Shown: piece by piece, positions 36,391-45,015 of the stretch
How positions within the stretch are numbered: the first letter of the stretch is position 1
Layout of the letters: each line of letters starts with the position of its first letter
Assembly: GCA_029974985.1 (NCBI GenBank)
Contig: JARKQC010000369.1
Coordinates: 62,001 to 126,000, forward strand
DNA: 64,000 bases
Origin: Bacteroidota bacterium
Lineage (GTDB): Bacteria > Bacteroidota > Ignavibacteria > Kapaibacteriales > UBA2268
Direction: 5' to 3'
Program-made: the position numbers and the translations under genes
Notes under the pieces: generated by a model
Told to the model about the DNA's origin: nothing
What the model saw: only the letters and a program-made list of their open reading frames with translations
Databases searched by the model: none

Positions 36391-37749
36391 ATGTATAAAC
36401 TATATCTTAAGAAATATTTATTATACCTTGCTTTGCTATGTTTTATTTTTTCTGATATATACTCAAATAATTTGGTAAATTTTAATGAAGATGCTATTGA
36501 TTCACTTCAGAGAGCAAAAGAAATTCTTCAAGATGCTAAAGTTCAATCTTCACGAAAGGAAATCGAAATTACTGTAAGAAGTGTTGATATATCGAAATTT
36601 CCGATGATTAAAATAATGATTGAAGCTTATAATAAATTAGGTAATCCTCTCGATACATTAGTTGCCGACAATCTAAATGTTTATGAAAACGGAGTCCCTA
36701 AAAAAGTTTTAGAAGTCGAAAGAATTCCTCCCGCAGATAATGTAACTGTTGATTTTGTTTTTCTTGTTGATATTACTGGGTCTATGCAACCTCAAATCAA
36801 TTCAATTAAAAGTAATATTACAAAATTTACAAATTCACTAATGAAAAGAGGAATTGATTATAGTTTAGGCCTTATTTTATTTACCGATGATGTTGAAAAA
36901 GTATATAATCCTACTAAAAATGTACTTGATTTTCTCGCTTGGATAAATCCAGTACGTGCTTTTGGTGGTGGTGATGAAAAGGAAAATGCCCTCGAAGCTA
37001 TCGAAGCGGCTTGTAAACAAATTCAATGGCGAAAAGATGCAGATAGAGTTGCTGTAATAATTACAGATGCCCCTTATCATCAAAGAGGTGAGGACGGTCA
37101 TGGAGTAACTGATTTAACAACTCAAACGGCTATAACAATGCTACAAAAATTTGATGTTAGACTATTTACTATCGTTCCGCCAAAACTTGAAAATTATAAA
37201 TTAATGTCAGCTAAATCACGTGGCACTTCTTATGATATTGAATATCCATTTTCGACAATTTTAGATAATTTTTCAAATCAATTAACAAATTTATTTAATT
37301 TAGTATATAAGTCAGAACAAGAAACAATACCCGATTCAATAGAAATTGCTCTATTTTCATCTGATTCTAAACAACTTGTTAAAAAAACAATTCCAATCGT
37401 TGAATTAGGGCGAAAACTAATTATTGAAAATTTACTTTTCAATACCGCAAGTGCTGAATTACCAGCTATTGTAAAAGAATTAGATATTTTAGCAGATTTT
37501 ATGAATGCTAAACCCAATATTAGCATTATGATTGAAGGGCATACCGATAATGTCGGTAGCACAATGTTAAACGATAATTTATCACTGTTAAGAGCTGAGA
37601 GTGTAAAAAAATACTTGATTAGTACAGGTATATCCGAGAATAGAATCTCGACAAAAGGCTATGGCAAACGTAAGCCATTAGCATCTAATGCAAGTGAATT
37701 TGGTAGAAAATTAAATAGACGAACAGAGATTGTCATTGTATCTAAATAA
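36391..37749 (+). CDS. vWA-OmpA fusion protein (cell-wall anchored)
   Basis: 452 residues from ATG 36391, chosen because a gagg site precedes it (the in-frame TTG 33 bases upstream has none). The N-terminus is a signal sequence. A von Willebrand A domain covers ~120-320, with MIDAS DITGS at 127-131 and a second Asp in IITDAPYH. The C-terminal ~110 residues are an OmpA domain (LLFNTASAELP ... IEGHTDNVGSTMLNDNLS ... RRTEIVIV) that binds peptidoglycan. The combination suggests a metal-dependent adhesion or assembly domain held at the cell wall. It is followed after 34 bases by an RlpA-like lipoprotein, another peptidoglycan protein. Confidence 0.85.
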   Translation: MYKLYLKKYLLYLALLCFIFSDIYSNNLVNFNEDAIDSLQRAKEILQDAKVQSSRKEIEITVRSVDISKFPMIKIMIEAYNKLGNPLDTLVADNLNVYENGVPKKVLEVERIPPADNVTVDFVFLVDITGSMQPQINSIKSNITKFTNSLMKRGIDYSLGLILFTDDVEKVYNPTKNVLDFLAWINPVRAFGGGDEKENALEAIEAACKQIQWRKDADRVAVIITDAPYHQRGEDGHGVTDLTTQTAITMLQKFDVRLFTIVPPKLENYKLMSAKSRGTSYDIEYPFSTILDNFSNQLTNLFNLVYKSEQETIPDSIEIALFSSDSKQLVKKTIPIVELGRKLIIENLLFNTASAELPAIVKELDILADFMNAKPNISIMIEGHTDNVGSTMLNDNLSLLRAESVKKYLISTGISENRISTKGYGKRKPLASNASEFGRKLNRRTEIVIVSK

Positions 37750-37783
37750 AATTAATATAAATAATAGCTTTTCTTTATCAAGT

Positions 37784-38221
37784 ATGAAAAATCTTAGTAT
37801 ATTATTTTTTATGCTTATTGCGATTAGTTCTTGCTCATCATCAATAAGATTTTCGAGTGCATTAAATCGCAATTACGAGAAAAGTAATTCAAATATTTCA
37901 AATAATATTGATAGCTCAATAGCTGTTGGTAATATTTTTTACGGTAAAGCATCGTATTATGGCGATGAATTTCATGGACGAAAAACCGCAAATGGTGAAA
38001 TTTATGATAGAAATAATCTAAGCGCCGCTCATAAAAGTCTTCCTTTCGGTACAATTTTAAAAGTAAGAAATATTATGAATAATAGAGAAGTTATTGTTCG
38101 TATTAATGATAGAGGACCTTTTGTTTCGGGTCGGATTATTGATTTATCTTATAAAGCTGCAAAAGAACTCGATATGCTTAGAGAAGGCGTTATAGATGTC
38201 GAAATTACAATATTAAAATAA
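37784..38221 (+). CDS. rlpA: RlpA-like septal lipoprotein (double-psi beta-barrel)
   Basis: 145 residues from ATG 37784. A lipoprotein signal (MKNLSILFFMLIAISSC) with the lipidated Cys at residue 17. The C-terminal domain has GKASYYGDEFHGRKTANGE, YDRNNLSAAHKSLPFGT, and VRINDRGPFVSGRIIDLSYKAAKEL, which are the blocks of the double-psi beta-barrel of RlpA. Family members cleave peptidoglycan strands lacking stem peptides at septa. No SPOR domain is present, as in many short homologues. The gene is in the same direction as the OmpA fusion and ends at a strong bidirectional terminator. Confidence 0.9.
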   Translation: MKNLSILFFMLIAISSCSSSIRFSSALNRNYEKSNSNISNNIDSSIAVGNIFYGKASYYGDEFHGRKTANGEIYDRNNLSAAHKSLPFGTILKVRNIMNNREVIVRINDRGPFVSGRIIDLSYKAAKELDMLREGVIDVEITILK

Positions 38222-38222
38222 A

Positions 38223-38267
38223 AAAATGGAATATAAATATTAATTACAAATATTTATATTCCATTTT
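38223..38267. terminator. Bidirectional terminator between rlpA and the T9SS cargo gene
   Basis: A 19-bp perfect inverted repeat (38223-38241 / 38249-38267) with a 7-nt loop, flanked by A and T runs. It lies between two convergent genes, so it can serve both. Confidence 0.85.
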
Positions 38268-38284
38268 AAAATAAAAATTATTAT

Positions 38285-39181
38285 TTATTTTGCTAAAACA
38301 ATCTTTCCCGTTTGAATACTACCATTAATTTGTAAATTATAAATATATACACCGGGTATTAAATTATCAGATTTCAATTCATAAGAATGCTCGCCAGATG
38401 AAAGAGTGCTATTTACTAATTTTTTAACAATATCACCATTAGAATTAGTAATATTTAAAACTGTTTTTGCACTATTATTTAAAGTAAAAGATATAGTTGT
38501 TTTTTCGCTAAATGGATTTGGATATACCTTTACATCAATAATATTAGAATTGTCAAAAGGAGAGTTGGTATTTTCATCCCAAAGGAAAATTCTTGCAATT
38601 TGCATATTATTATTCTCCATTCTATTTTCAAAACGTTTGTTGAGACCAGAATTATTCATATTCTTTGAATTTTTCATAAATTCTTCTCTAATATTTTGTC
38701 TATCGTTACGCCATTTAACAGATAATTCATTAGCTTCGTTTTGAATTTCCTTTACAAGATTATCATATTTATTTAAAATTGATAATAATTCATCATTTTG
38801 ACATAAATCTAATTGCTCTTTAATATTTTTTCCATTATTAGTGTTTTTTGAATGTTTAAATTGTCCACCTCTTTTCATAGCTTTATTATTGCGCATTAAT
38901 TGTTTACAATCGCCCGTACAATTAGCATTGTTTTGCTGATTAGAACGGCATTCTTTTCTTTTTTCTCTCAAAGAATTTAATTTATCTAAATCAACTTTAG
39001 ATAAAGTATTATCAATTTTTTGTTTCCATTTGTTCATTTGAGGAAAAACATTTTGCTTGTTGTATTCAAAGATTTTTGAATGTAATTCGGGATTTTGCTT
39101 ATTACGAAAATTATTTTGAGAATAAGAACTTATTCCAACAAAAAATATGATTAAAATCATACTAAAAAATACTTTTTTCAT
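38285..39181 (-). CDS. T9SS-secreted protein with Cys-containing helical domain
   Basis: 298 residues from the ATG at 39181, which has an aaagg site 8 bases upstream. A signal peptide (MKKVFFSMILIIFFVGISSYS) is followed by a strongly charged helical region (FEYNKQNVFPQMNKWKQKID, LREKRKECRSNQ) with three cysteines in KECRSNQQNNANCTGDCKQ. It resembles Spy/CpxP-type metal or chaperone proteins only in composition. The last ~85 residues are a T9SS sorting domain (VYPNPFSEKTTISFTL ... GVYIYNLQINGS). The function of the helical part is unknown. It is transcribed away from the OmpA gene. Confidence 0.75.
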   Translation of the reverse strand: MKKVFFSMILIIFFVGISSYSQNNFRNKQNPELHSKIFEYNKQNVFPQMNKWKQKIDNTLSKVDLDKLNSLREKRKECRSNQQNNANCTGDCKQLMRNNKAMKRGGQFKHSKNTNNGKNIKEQLDLCQNDELLSILNKYDNLVKEIQNEANELSVKWRNDRQNIREEFMKNSKNMNNSGLNKRFENRMENNNMQIARIFLWDENTNSPFDNSNIIDVKVYPNPFSEKTTISFTLNNSAKTVLNITNSNGDIVKKLVNSTLSSGEHSYELKSDNLIPGVYIYNLQINGSIQTGKIVLAK

Positions 39182-39244
39182 TATATAACCTTTTATTAAA
39201 AAATACAAAATTTAATTGACTACGATATATAGACAATCTAAAAA

Positions 39245-39275
39245 TTGAAAGGTTTAATTGAAAAAAATAATATTG
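39245..39275 (+). promoter_or_regulatory. Possible promoter of the OmpA/TSP3 gene
   Basis: TTG 39245-39247, 20-base spacer, TAATATTG 39268-39275 (one mismatch to TAnnTTTG), 75 bases before the start codon. Confidence 0.3.
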
Positions 39276-39350
39276 CTCTATAATAATATATAATAAAAAT
39301 TCTATAATACCGTTATTAATTTTTTTATTCACAAATTTGAGATTTAATTT

Positions 39351-40532
39351 ATGTTAAAAAAATTATTAATTTCTGTTTTTATTATTAGTATGTCTTTTGG
39401 TATTTTACATGCACAAGATAAATCAATTTCAGTTGGTATTGGTGCTGGTTTAACACGTGGTGTTAATGAAGGTATCCCTTCAGAGCGTACTTTAGGTCCT
39501 CTATTTGGTATTTTCGGAATTTATAATAATGGTATTATGAATGGTTTATCACCCGAATTTGCTTTTTCTTATTATACAAATGGTACAGAAGAGGTTCTTG
39601 GTGGTTATTCACAATATGAAGCAACTTTGATAGTACCAGAATTACGTTTAAGATATGCTTTTTTAGGTGAAAGCCAATGGACTCCATATCTTATGGCTGG
39701 TGTTGGTTTATTAATGTATTCTAACGATGAAGCTAAAATGCCAATTAACCGAGCTCCCGAAGCCAAAGCAAGTGGTACAAGCGTTGCATTTCCAGTAGGT
39801 GTTGGTGTAAATTATCAAATTGATGATAATTGGGGAATTGATTTTAATGTTGGATCTCATTTATCACTTACAGATGATATAAATCCAGTATATGATGATA
39901 TTAATGATGGTAGCTGGATTACTCGTCTTGGTGTTCATTATCAAGTTGTTAAATTTGCTAAAGATAGTGATGGCGATGGTTTATCAGATGAAGAAGAATT
40001 AAAACTCGGAACAGATCCATTTAATCCAGATACTGACGGCGACGGTCTTCTTGATGGCGAAGAAGTTAATAAATATGGAACAGATCCATTAAATCCAGAC
40101 ACTGATGGTGGCGGAGTTCCAGATGGCGTCGAGGTTCGTAATGGTGCAAACCCATTAGATCCAGATGATGATATATTAAATATTGGAGTTGGTGAAAAAA
40201 TTATTCTTCGCGGTATTGAATTTGCTACTGCTAAATCCACTATTACAGGTAAGAGTGAAAAAATATTAAATAATGCTCTTAAAGCAATGCAAAAAATGCC
40301 AGACTTAGAGTTCCAAATTAAAGGTCATACAGATGACGTTGGTTCGAGAGAAACTAATCTTAAACTTTCACAAGAAAGAGCTGATGCAGTAAAAGAATGG
40401 TTAGTAAATAAAGGTATTGATGCAAATCGCTTAACTGCAGTTGGCGTTGGTCCAGACGAACCATTAGTACCAAACACAAGCGAAGCGAACAAACAACGTA
40501 ACCGTAGAGTAGAATTCTTTAGAAGTAAATAA
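39351..40532 (+). CDS. OmpA family protein with calcium-binding thrombospondin type 3 repeats
   Basis: 393 residues with a signal peptide (MLKKLLISVFIISMSFGILHA). Residues ~25-200 form an eight-strand outer-membrane barrel (VGIGAGLTRGVNEG, APYLMAG-like strands). Residues ~205-275 carry DxDxDG repeats (DSDGDGLSDEEE, DTDGDGLLDGEE, DTDGGGVPDGVE) of the TSP3/calcium-binding type. The C-terminus is an OmpA peptidoglycan-binding domain (IKGHTDDVGSRETNLKLSQ ... RRVEFFRSK). It probably ties the outer membrane to the cell wall. It stands alone with its own promoter and terminator. Homologues are abundant structural proteins. Confidence 0.93.
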   Translation: MLKKLLISVFIISMSFGILHAQDKSISVGIGAGLTRGVNEGIPSERTLGPLFGIFGIYNNGIMNGLSPEFAFSYYTNGTEEVLGGYSQYEATLIVPELRLRYAFLGESQWTPYLMAGVGLLMYSNDEAKMPINRAPEAKASGTSVAFPVGVGVNYQIDDNWGIDFNVGSHLSLTDDINPVYDDINDGSWITRLGVHYQVVKFAKDSDGDGLSDEEELKLGTDPFNPDTDGDGLLDGEEVNKYGTDPLNPDTDGGGVPDGVEVRNGANPLDPDDDILNIGVGEKIILRGIEFATAKSTITGKSEKILNNALKAMQKMPDLEFQIKGHTDDVGSRETNLKLSQERADAVKEWLVNKGIDANRLTAVGVGPDEPLVPNTSEANKQRNRRVEFFRSK

Positions 40533-40562
40533 TCTTACTTCTAATAAAAATTAAAAAATTTT

Positions 40563-40599
40563 AAAAGAGATTGACTTTTTTGTCAGTCTCTTTTTTTTT
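40563..40599 (+). terminator. Terminator of the OmpA/TSP3 gene
   Basis: Stem aaaagagattgac (40563-40575) / gtcagtctcttttt (from 40582), one G-T pair, T-only loop and a nine-T tail. Confidence 0.85.
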
Positions 40600-40673
40600 G
40601 TAATTAATAAAAATTATGTATAACTAAAAAATTTATTTATTTTAATAAAATATATATAAATAAATATCGTTTA

Positions 40674-40701
40674 TACAATCAATGTATATACATATATTGT
40701 A
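40674..40701. promoter_or_regulatory. 28-bp palindromic operator-like site upstream of marR
   Basis: TACAAT-CA-ATGTATATACAT-AT-ATTGTA: 12 of 14 base pairs match around the centre at 40687/40688. It contains the perfect 12-bp palindrome ATGTATATACAT (40682-40693) and outer arms TACAAT/ATTGTA. It ends 13 bases before the MarR start, the usual place for MarR self-regulation. Confidence 0.6.
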
Positions 40702-40714
40702 AAAACATTTAATT

Positions 40715-41167
40715 ATGAAAATAGAAGAAGAAATACATCAAAAAAAATTTACAAGCGAATATCAAAAAATGATGATAAATATATTATTTACATCAAAATG
40801 GTTAGAATACAAAAATGCCTGTTTACTTAAAAATTATGGTATTTCAACTCAACAATATAATATATTAAGAATATTAAGAGGGCAATATCCAAACTGCGCC
40901 TCGATAAGAACTTTACAAGAAAAAATGCTAGATAAAATGTCGAATGCATCGCGATTAGTAGAAAAATTACGTTTAAAAGGATTAGTAGAAAGAATTGACG
41001 ACGATAAAGACCGCAGACTTGTACGAGTTACAATTAAAGATAAAGGTTTGGATATGCTAAAAATTATTGATAATGATATTTCTGAACACGAAAAAGATTT
41101 AAAAAATCTTACAATAGAAGAAGCCAAATTATTAAATGATTTATTAGATAAATTAAGAAGTAAATAA
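40715..41167 (+). CDS. MarR family transcriptional regulator
   Basis: 150 residues. Winged-helix order is clear: TSKWLEYKNACLLKNYGISTQQYNILRIL, recognition helix region CASIRTLQEKMLDKMSNASRLVEKL, then the wing GLVERIDDDKDRRLVRVTIKDKGLDML, with the DxRxxxVxLTxKG signature (D-D-K-D-R-R-L-V-R-V-T-I-K-D-K-G). The regulator should bind as a dimer to the palindrome at 40674-40701 and control itself and the YceI gene 32 bases downstream. MarR-YceI pairs are common in Bacteroidota. The inducing ligand is unknown. Confidence 0.93.
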   Translation: MKIEEEIHQKKFTSEYQKMMINILFTSKWLEYKNACLLKNYGISTQQYNILRILRGQYPNCASIRTLQEKMLDKMSNASRLVEKLRLKGLVERIDDDKDRRLVRVTIKDKGLDMLKIIDNDISEHEKDLKNLTIEEAKLLNDLLDKLRSK

Positions 41168-41199
41168 TATTTTTTTATAAATTAAAGGTATATTTAATT

Positions 41200-41799
41200 A
41201 TGATTAGGATTTTTGTTTTTTTTGTAATTTTGGTATCAACAATTAATTTCAATGTTTTTTCACAAGAATATATTGTTGATGCAAAAAAAAGTAAACTTGA
41301 ATGGCTCGGAGAGAAAATATCGAGCAAGCATTATGGAACTGTTGATATCAAAGATGGTATGTTGAAAAAGGAAGTATCAAATTTTAGTGGAATATTTAAT
41401 ATTGATATGACTTCGATAAAAAATATTGATTTAAAAGATCCTCAATATAATAATAAATTGATTGGTCATCTTAAATCAGATGATTTCTTTTCTGTTGATA
41501 AATTTCAAACAGCAACTTTTAAACTAAAAAGTATAAAAGAAGCTAAATCTAAAAAAGATGCCAAGATAACTCACACAGTTACAGGTGATTTAACAATAAA
41601 AGGGATTACTAACGAAATTAGTTTTCCTGCGAAAATCAAATTTAATACAAACAATTTTACTGCAAATGCAAAATTTGTAATAAATAGGTCGAAATGGGAT
41701 ATTCGCTTCGGTTCGGGTAGCTTTTTTGATAATTTAGGTGATAAAATGATATATGATGATATTCAATTTACTTTAACATTAGTTGCTAATACTAAATAA
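41200..41799 (+). CDS. YceI family periplasmic lipid-binding protein
   Basis: 199 residues with a signal peptide (MIRIFVFFVILVSTINFNVFS). The YceI beta-barrel is recognised by YIVDAKKSKLEWLGEKISSKHYGTV at the start of the mature protein, GHLKSDDFFSVDKFQTATF, VTGDLTIKGITNEISFPAK and FVINRSKWDIRFGSGSFFD. The family binds isoprenoid chains in a lipocalin-like pocket. It is co-transcribed with marR, and a terminator follows 80 bases later. Together they may respond to a lipophilic or membrane-stress signal, which is inferred from the pair. Confidence 0.93.
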   Translation: MIRIFVFFVILVSTINFNVFSQEYIVDAKKSKLEWLGEKISSKHYGTVDIKDGMLKKEVSNFSGIFNIDMTSIKNIDLKDPQYNNKLIGHLKSDDFFSVDKFQTATFKLKSIKEAKSKKDAKITHTVTGDLTIKGITNEISFPAKIKFNTNNFTANAKFVINRSKWDIRFGSGSFFDNLGDKMIYDDIQFTLTLVANTK

Positions 41800-41880
41800 T
41801 ACAGATTAATTGATTTTAGTAGGCAAAAACAAATATTTATTGTTAGTTGCGAAGAATCTATTTAATAAACAAATAAATAA

Positions 41881-41920
41881 GGGACTTAATAGTAGTAAAA
41901 TTAAGTCCCAATTTTTTTTA
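41881..41920. terminator. Terminator between yceI and the MBL-fold gene
   Basis: 10-bp perfect stem gggacttaat (41881-41890) / attaagtccc (41900-41909), 9-nt loop, T run on the plus strand and A-rich flank on the other; lies between convergent genes. Confidence 0.85.
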
Positions 41921-41934
41921 AATAAAAAAAATAA

Positions 41935-42609
41935 TTAAAATTCTATCTCTTCACCAAAATCCATTACTAATGCATTTTTTCCATTGGCAATAACTTTTTC
42001 TTTAAATTGATATGGGTCAGCCGCTATAACGGGAAAAGTATTGTAATGAATTGGAATTGCAAGTTTTGGATTTACAAAATTAACCGCTCTTATAGCATCA
42101 TCAATACCCATAGTAAAATTATCACCAATTGGGACAAGCATTAAATCAATTTCATCAATTTCACCAATTAGTTTCATATCCATAAATAATCCCGTATCAC
42201 CGCAATGATAAATATTTTTTCCCTCGAAAGTAAGAATAATACCCGCTGGCTCGCCCATATACATACCGTCATCATTAGAAGAACCGTGATGAGCAATGGT
42301 AAATTTGACACGCCCAAAATCAAAATTATAAGCACCACCGATGTGCATTTTATGAACTCTTAAGTTAAATCTATCTAAATATTTTCCGAGTTCATTAACA
42401 GCAATTACACAAGAACGGCATCTATCAGCTATTGAAATAGCATCGCCGAGATGATCTCCATGAGCATGAGTAAGAATAATATAATTTGCATCAATATCAC
42501 TTGCATTGCAAATAGCATTTGGATTACCCGTTATATATGGGTCAATCAAAATATTATACTTATCATTAGAAATTAAAAAACCAGAATGACTTAGATATTT
42601 TATTTTCAT
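41935..42609 (-). CDS. UPF0173 family metal-dependent hydrolase (MBL fold)
   Basis: 224 residues, the usual length. The metallo-beta-lactamase motif THAHGDHLGDA holds His48, His50, Asp52 and His53; YHCGDTGLFMDM and LAIPIHYNTFP provide the remaining metal ligands, and AHHGSSND is a family-specific segment. The family has structures but no firm substrate. No signal peptide, so cytoplasmic. Ribosome site aggtaat precedes the ATG on the minus strand. It stands alone between the yceI and antiporter units. Confidence 0.92.
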   Translation of the reverse strand: MKIKYLSHSGFLISNDKYNILIDPYITGNPNAICNASDIDANYIILTHAHGDHLGDAISIADRCRSCVIAVNELGKYLDRFNLRVHKMHIGGAYNFDFGRVKFTIAHHGSSNDDGMYMGEPAGIILTFEGKNIYHCGDTGLFMDMKLIGEIDEIDLMLVPIGDNFTMGIDDAIRAVNFVNPKLAIPIHYNTFPVIAADPYQFKEKVIANGKNALVMDFGEEIEF

Positions 42610-42685
42610 AAGATTACCTATTAATTAATCATTTTGTAAAAGTAAAAAATTTATAATAAAAAACAAAATTAATTCTAAAAATAAA

Positions 42686-42715
42686 TTGAAATTAAAGGAA
42701 AATATTGTAAATTTG
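42686..42715 (+). promoter_or_regulatory. Consensus Bacteroidota promoter for the antiporter gene
   Basis: TTG 42686-42688, 19-base spacer, TAAATTTG 42708-42715: an exact match to TTG-N19-TAnnTTTG. It would give a leader of about 98 bases. Confidence 0.5.
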
Positions 42716-42819
42716 TAGTATATTATAGATAATTATATATAAAATATTTTTAACAATTTAATAATTATAATTATTTATAATATAAATTTAATGATTAGAT
42801 TAATTTATGAAGAAAATAT

Positions 42820-44886
42820 ATGATAAATTATTTACTTATTGGCTCAATAAATTTTAATTTTCCGCTTAAAAACCCTGTATTGATTTTTTCATTACTACTA
42901 TTTATAATTTTATTTGCTCCAATATTATTAAATAAATTTAAAATTCCTCATATAATTGGATTAATTATAGCTGGAGCTATCATAGGACCAAATGCTTTTA
43001 ATATAATGTTACGCGATAGTAGTATTGTATTATTCGGCACAGTAGGATTGCTCTATATAATGTTTTTAGCTGGATTAGAAATTGACCTTGCTGATTTTAA
43101 GAAAAATGCTTTTAAAAGCACTACATTCGGAATTTATACATTTTCAGTACCAATAATTCTTGGCACTTTAGGCGGTCATTATTTACTCGGTTTTCAATGG
43201 ATGTCTGCAATTTTATTTGGTAGTACCTTTTCATCTCATACACTTTTAGCATATCCAATAATTAGTAAACTTGGAGTTCAAAAAAATCGTGCTGTTGGAA
43301 TAACAGTCGGCGGTACGATGATAACCGATACAATAGCACTTCTTGTATTAGCAGTAATTGTCGGTATGGCTACAGGGCAAGTTACAGATGGATTTTGGTT
43401 GAAATTATCAATTTCAGTATTACTATTTGCTTTAATTGTGATGTTACTATTTCCAGTTATTGCTCGTTGGTTTTTCAAAAATTTTAGCGATAGTATATCA
43501 CAATATATTTTTGTATTAGCAATGCTATTTTTATCTGCATTTTTGGCTGAATTAGCTGGAATTGAGCCAATTATTGGTGCCTTTTTAGCTGGATTAGCAC
43601 TAAATCGTTTAGTACCTTCAACATCTGCATTGATGAATAGAATTGAATTTGTTGGAAATGCACTTTTTATCCCATTTTTCTTAATTGGCGTAGGAATGTT
43701 AATTGATTTCGGTGCATTTTTCAAAAATTATGATACAATTATCGTTGCATTATTTATGACAGTTACAGCTACTGTATCGAAATTTATTGCGGCTTGGCTT
43801 ACACAAAAAACTTTTAAATTTACTATTGATGAGCGTCGTTTAATATTTGGTTTGAGTAATGCTCACGTAGCCGCATTGCTCGCCGTATTACTTGTTGCTT
43901 ATAATGTAATTCTTGGATATACTCCTTCGGGTGAGCCTATAAGATTATTAAATGATAGCGTTCTTAATGGCGCAGTTTTAATGATTTTAGTAACTTGTAC
44001 TATTGCTACTTTTGTTGCACAAAAAGGGGCTACGAATATTGCTGTTGAAGAAGCCGCCGCTAATTCAGAACAATCTGATGAGTGCGATGAAAGTATTCTA
44101 ATTCCCGTTCATAATGTTGATAGTATCGAGCAATTAATCAATTTGAGTTTGACTATTAAATCAAAAAATAATAAAAATGGATTATTTGCATTAAATGTTG
44201 TTGAGGATATAAATCAAAATGAAATTGCAGAACGTCGAGCAAATAAAGTGCTTGATAAAGCAGCTTCGGTCGCTTCTGCAACAGAAAACTATATTCACAA
44301 ATTGATTAGATATGAATTTAATATCGCTCATGGTATATCAAATGTCGTTAAAGAATATAATATTACTGACCTAATTTTAGGAGTTCATCAAAAGAAAACC
44401 GATAGTGATACATTCTTAGGTTCTATGACAGAAGATGTTCTTTCAAAAATAAATTGCACTACTTTGATTTATAAAGAACGTCAACCATTATCAACAATAG
44501 GGCGACATTTTGTGATTATTCCTCAAAATGCAGAAAAAGAAATCGGTTTTCCTCTTTGGATTGTTAAATTGTGGAATATTGCTCGGAATACAGGTGCTAA
44601 ACTTGAATTTTATGCAAGTGAAGATTCTTTAAAATTTATTCGTGAACTACATAATAATAATCCAATTGACGCTCATTTTAATGTTTTTGATGATTGGAGT
44701 AAATTGTCAGAACTATCTAAATTAATTAAAGTAAATGATAATTTGATTTTCATTATGAGTAGAAGAAGAAATATCTCTTACAATTCAATAATGAGAAAAA
44801 TACCAAATTATCTTGATGAACATTTTAATTCTAATAGTTATATTTTGATATATCCACTTCAAACAGGTATCACCGAAGACAAATAG
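42820..44886 (+). CDS. CPA2 family cation:proton antiporter with C-terminal UspA-like domains
   Basis: 688 residues. The N-terminal ~400 residues are 12-13 membrane helices of the Na+/H+ exchanger type: FKIPHIIGLIIAGAIIGPNAF, GTVGLLYIMFLAGLEIDL, FSSHTLLAYPI and PIIGAFLAGLALNRLVP are family landmarks. Residues ~430-550 form a universal-stress-like cytoplasmic domain (ILIPVHNVDSIEQLINLSL ... DLILGVHQKK), with a second related segment to the end (HFVIIPQNAEKEIGF). Such antiporters regulate pH, Na+ or K+. No TrkA-N/RCK domain is present. The gene has its own promoter and no operon partner. Confidence 0.92.
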   Translation: MINYLLIGSINFNFPLKNPVLIFSLLLFIILFAPILLNKFKIPHIIGLIIAGAIIGPNAFNIMLRDSSIVLFGTVGLLYIMFLAGLEIDLADFKKNAFKSTTFGIYTFSVPIILGTLGGHYLLGFQWMSAILFGSTFSSHTLLAYPIISKLGVQKNRAVGITVGGTMITDTIALLVLAVIVGMATGQVTDGFWLKLSISVLLFALIVMLLFPVIARWFFKNFSDSISQYIFVLAMLFLSAFLAELAGIEPIIGAFLAGLALNRLVPSTSALMNRIEFVGNALFIPFFLIGVGMLIDFGAFFKNYDTIIVALFMTVTATVSKFIAAWLTQKTFKFTIDERRLIFGLSNAHVAALLAVLLVAYNVILGYTPSGEPIRLLNDSVLNGAVLMILVTCTIATFVAQKGATNIAVEEAAANSEQSDECDESILIPVHNVDSIEQLINLSLTIKSKNNKNGLFALNVVEDINQNEIAERRANKVLDKAASVASATENYIHKLIRYEFNIAHGISNVVKEYNITDLILGVHQKKTDSDTFLGSMTEDVLSKINCTTLIYKERQPLSTIGRHFVIIPQNAEKEIGFPLWIVKLWNIARNTGAKLEFYASEDSLKFIRELHNNNPIDAHFNVFDDWSKLSELSKLIKVNDNLIFIMSRRRNISYNSIMRKIPNYLDEHFNSNSYILIYPLQTGITEDK

Positions 44887-45015
44887 AATGTTTTTGATTT
44901 TTGAATAAATAATTGGATTATCCTAATTCATTTATATTATTATTATTATTTCTACTAAAAATAGTACTTTTGTAAAAATTATTTTTTGTTAATATATAAT
45001 AAAAATTATTTCAAT

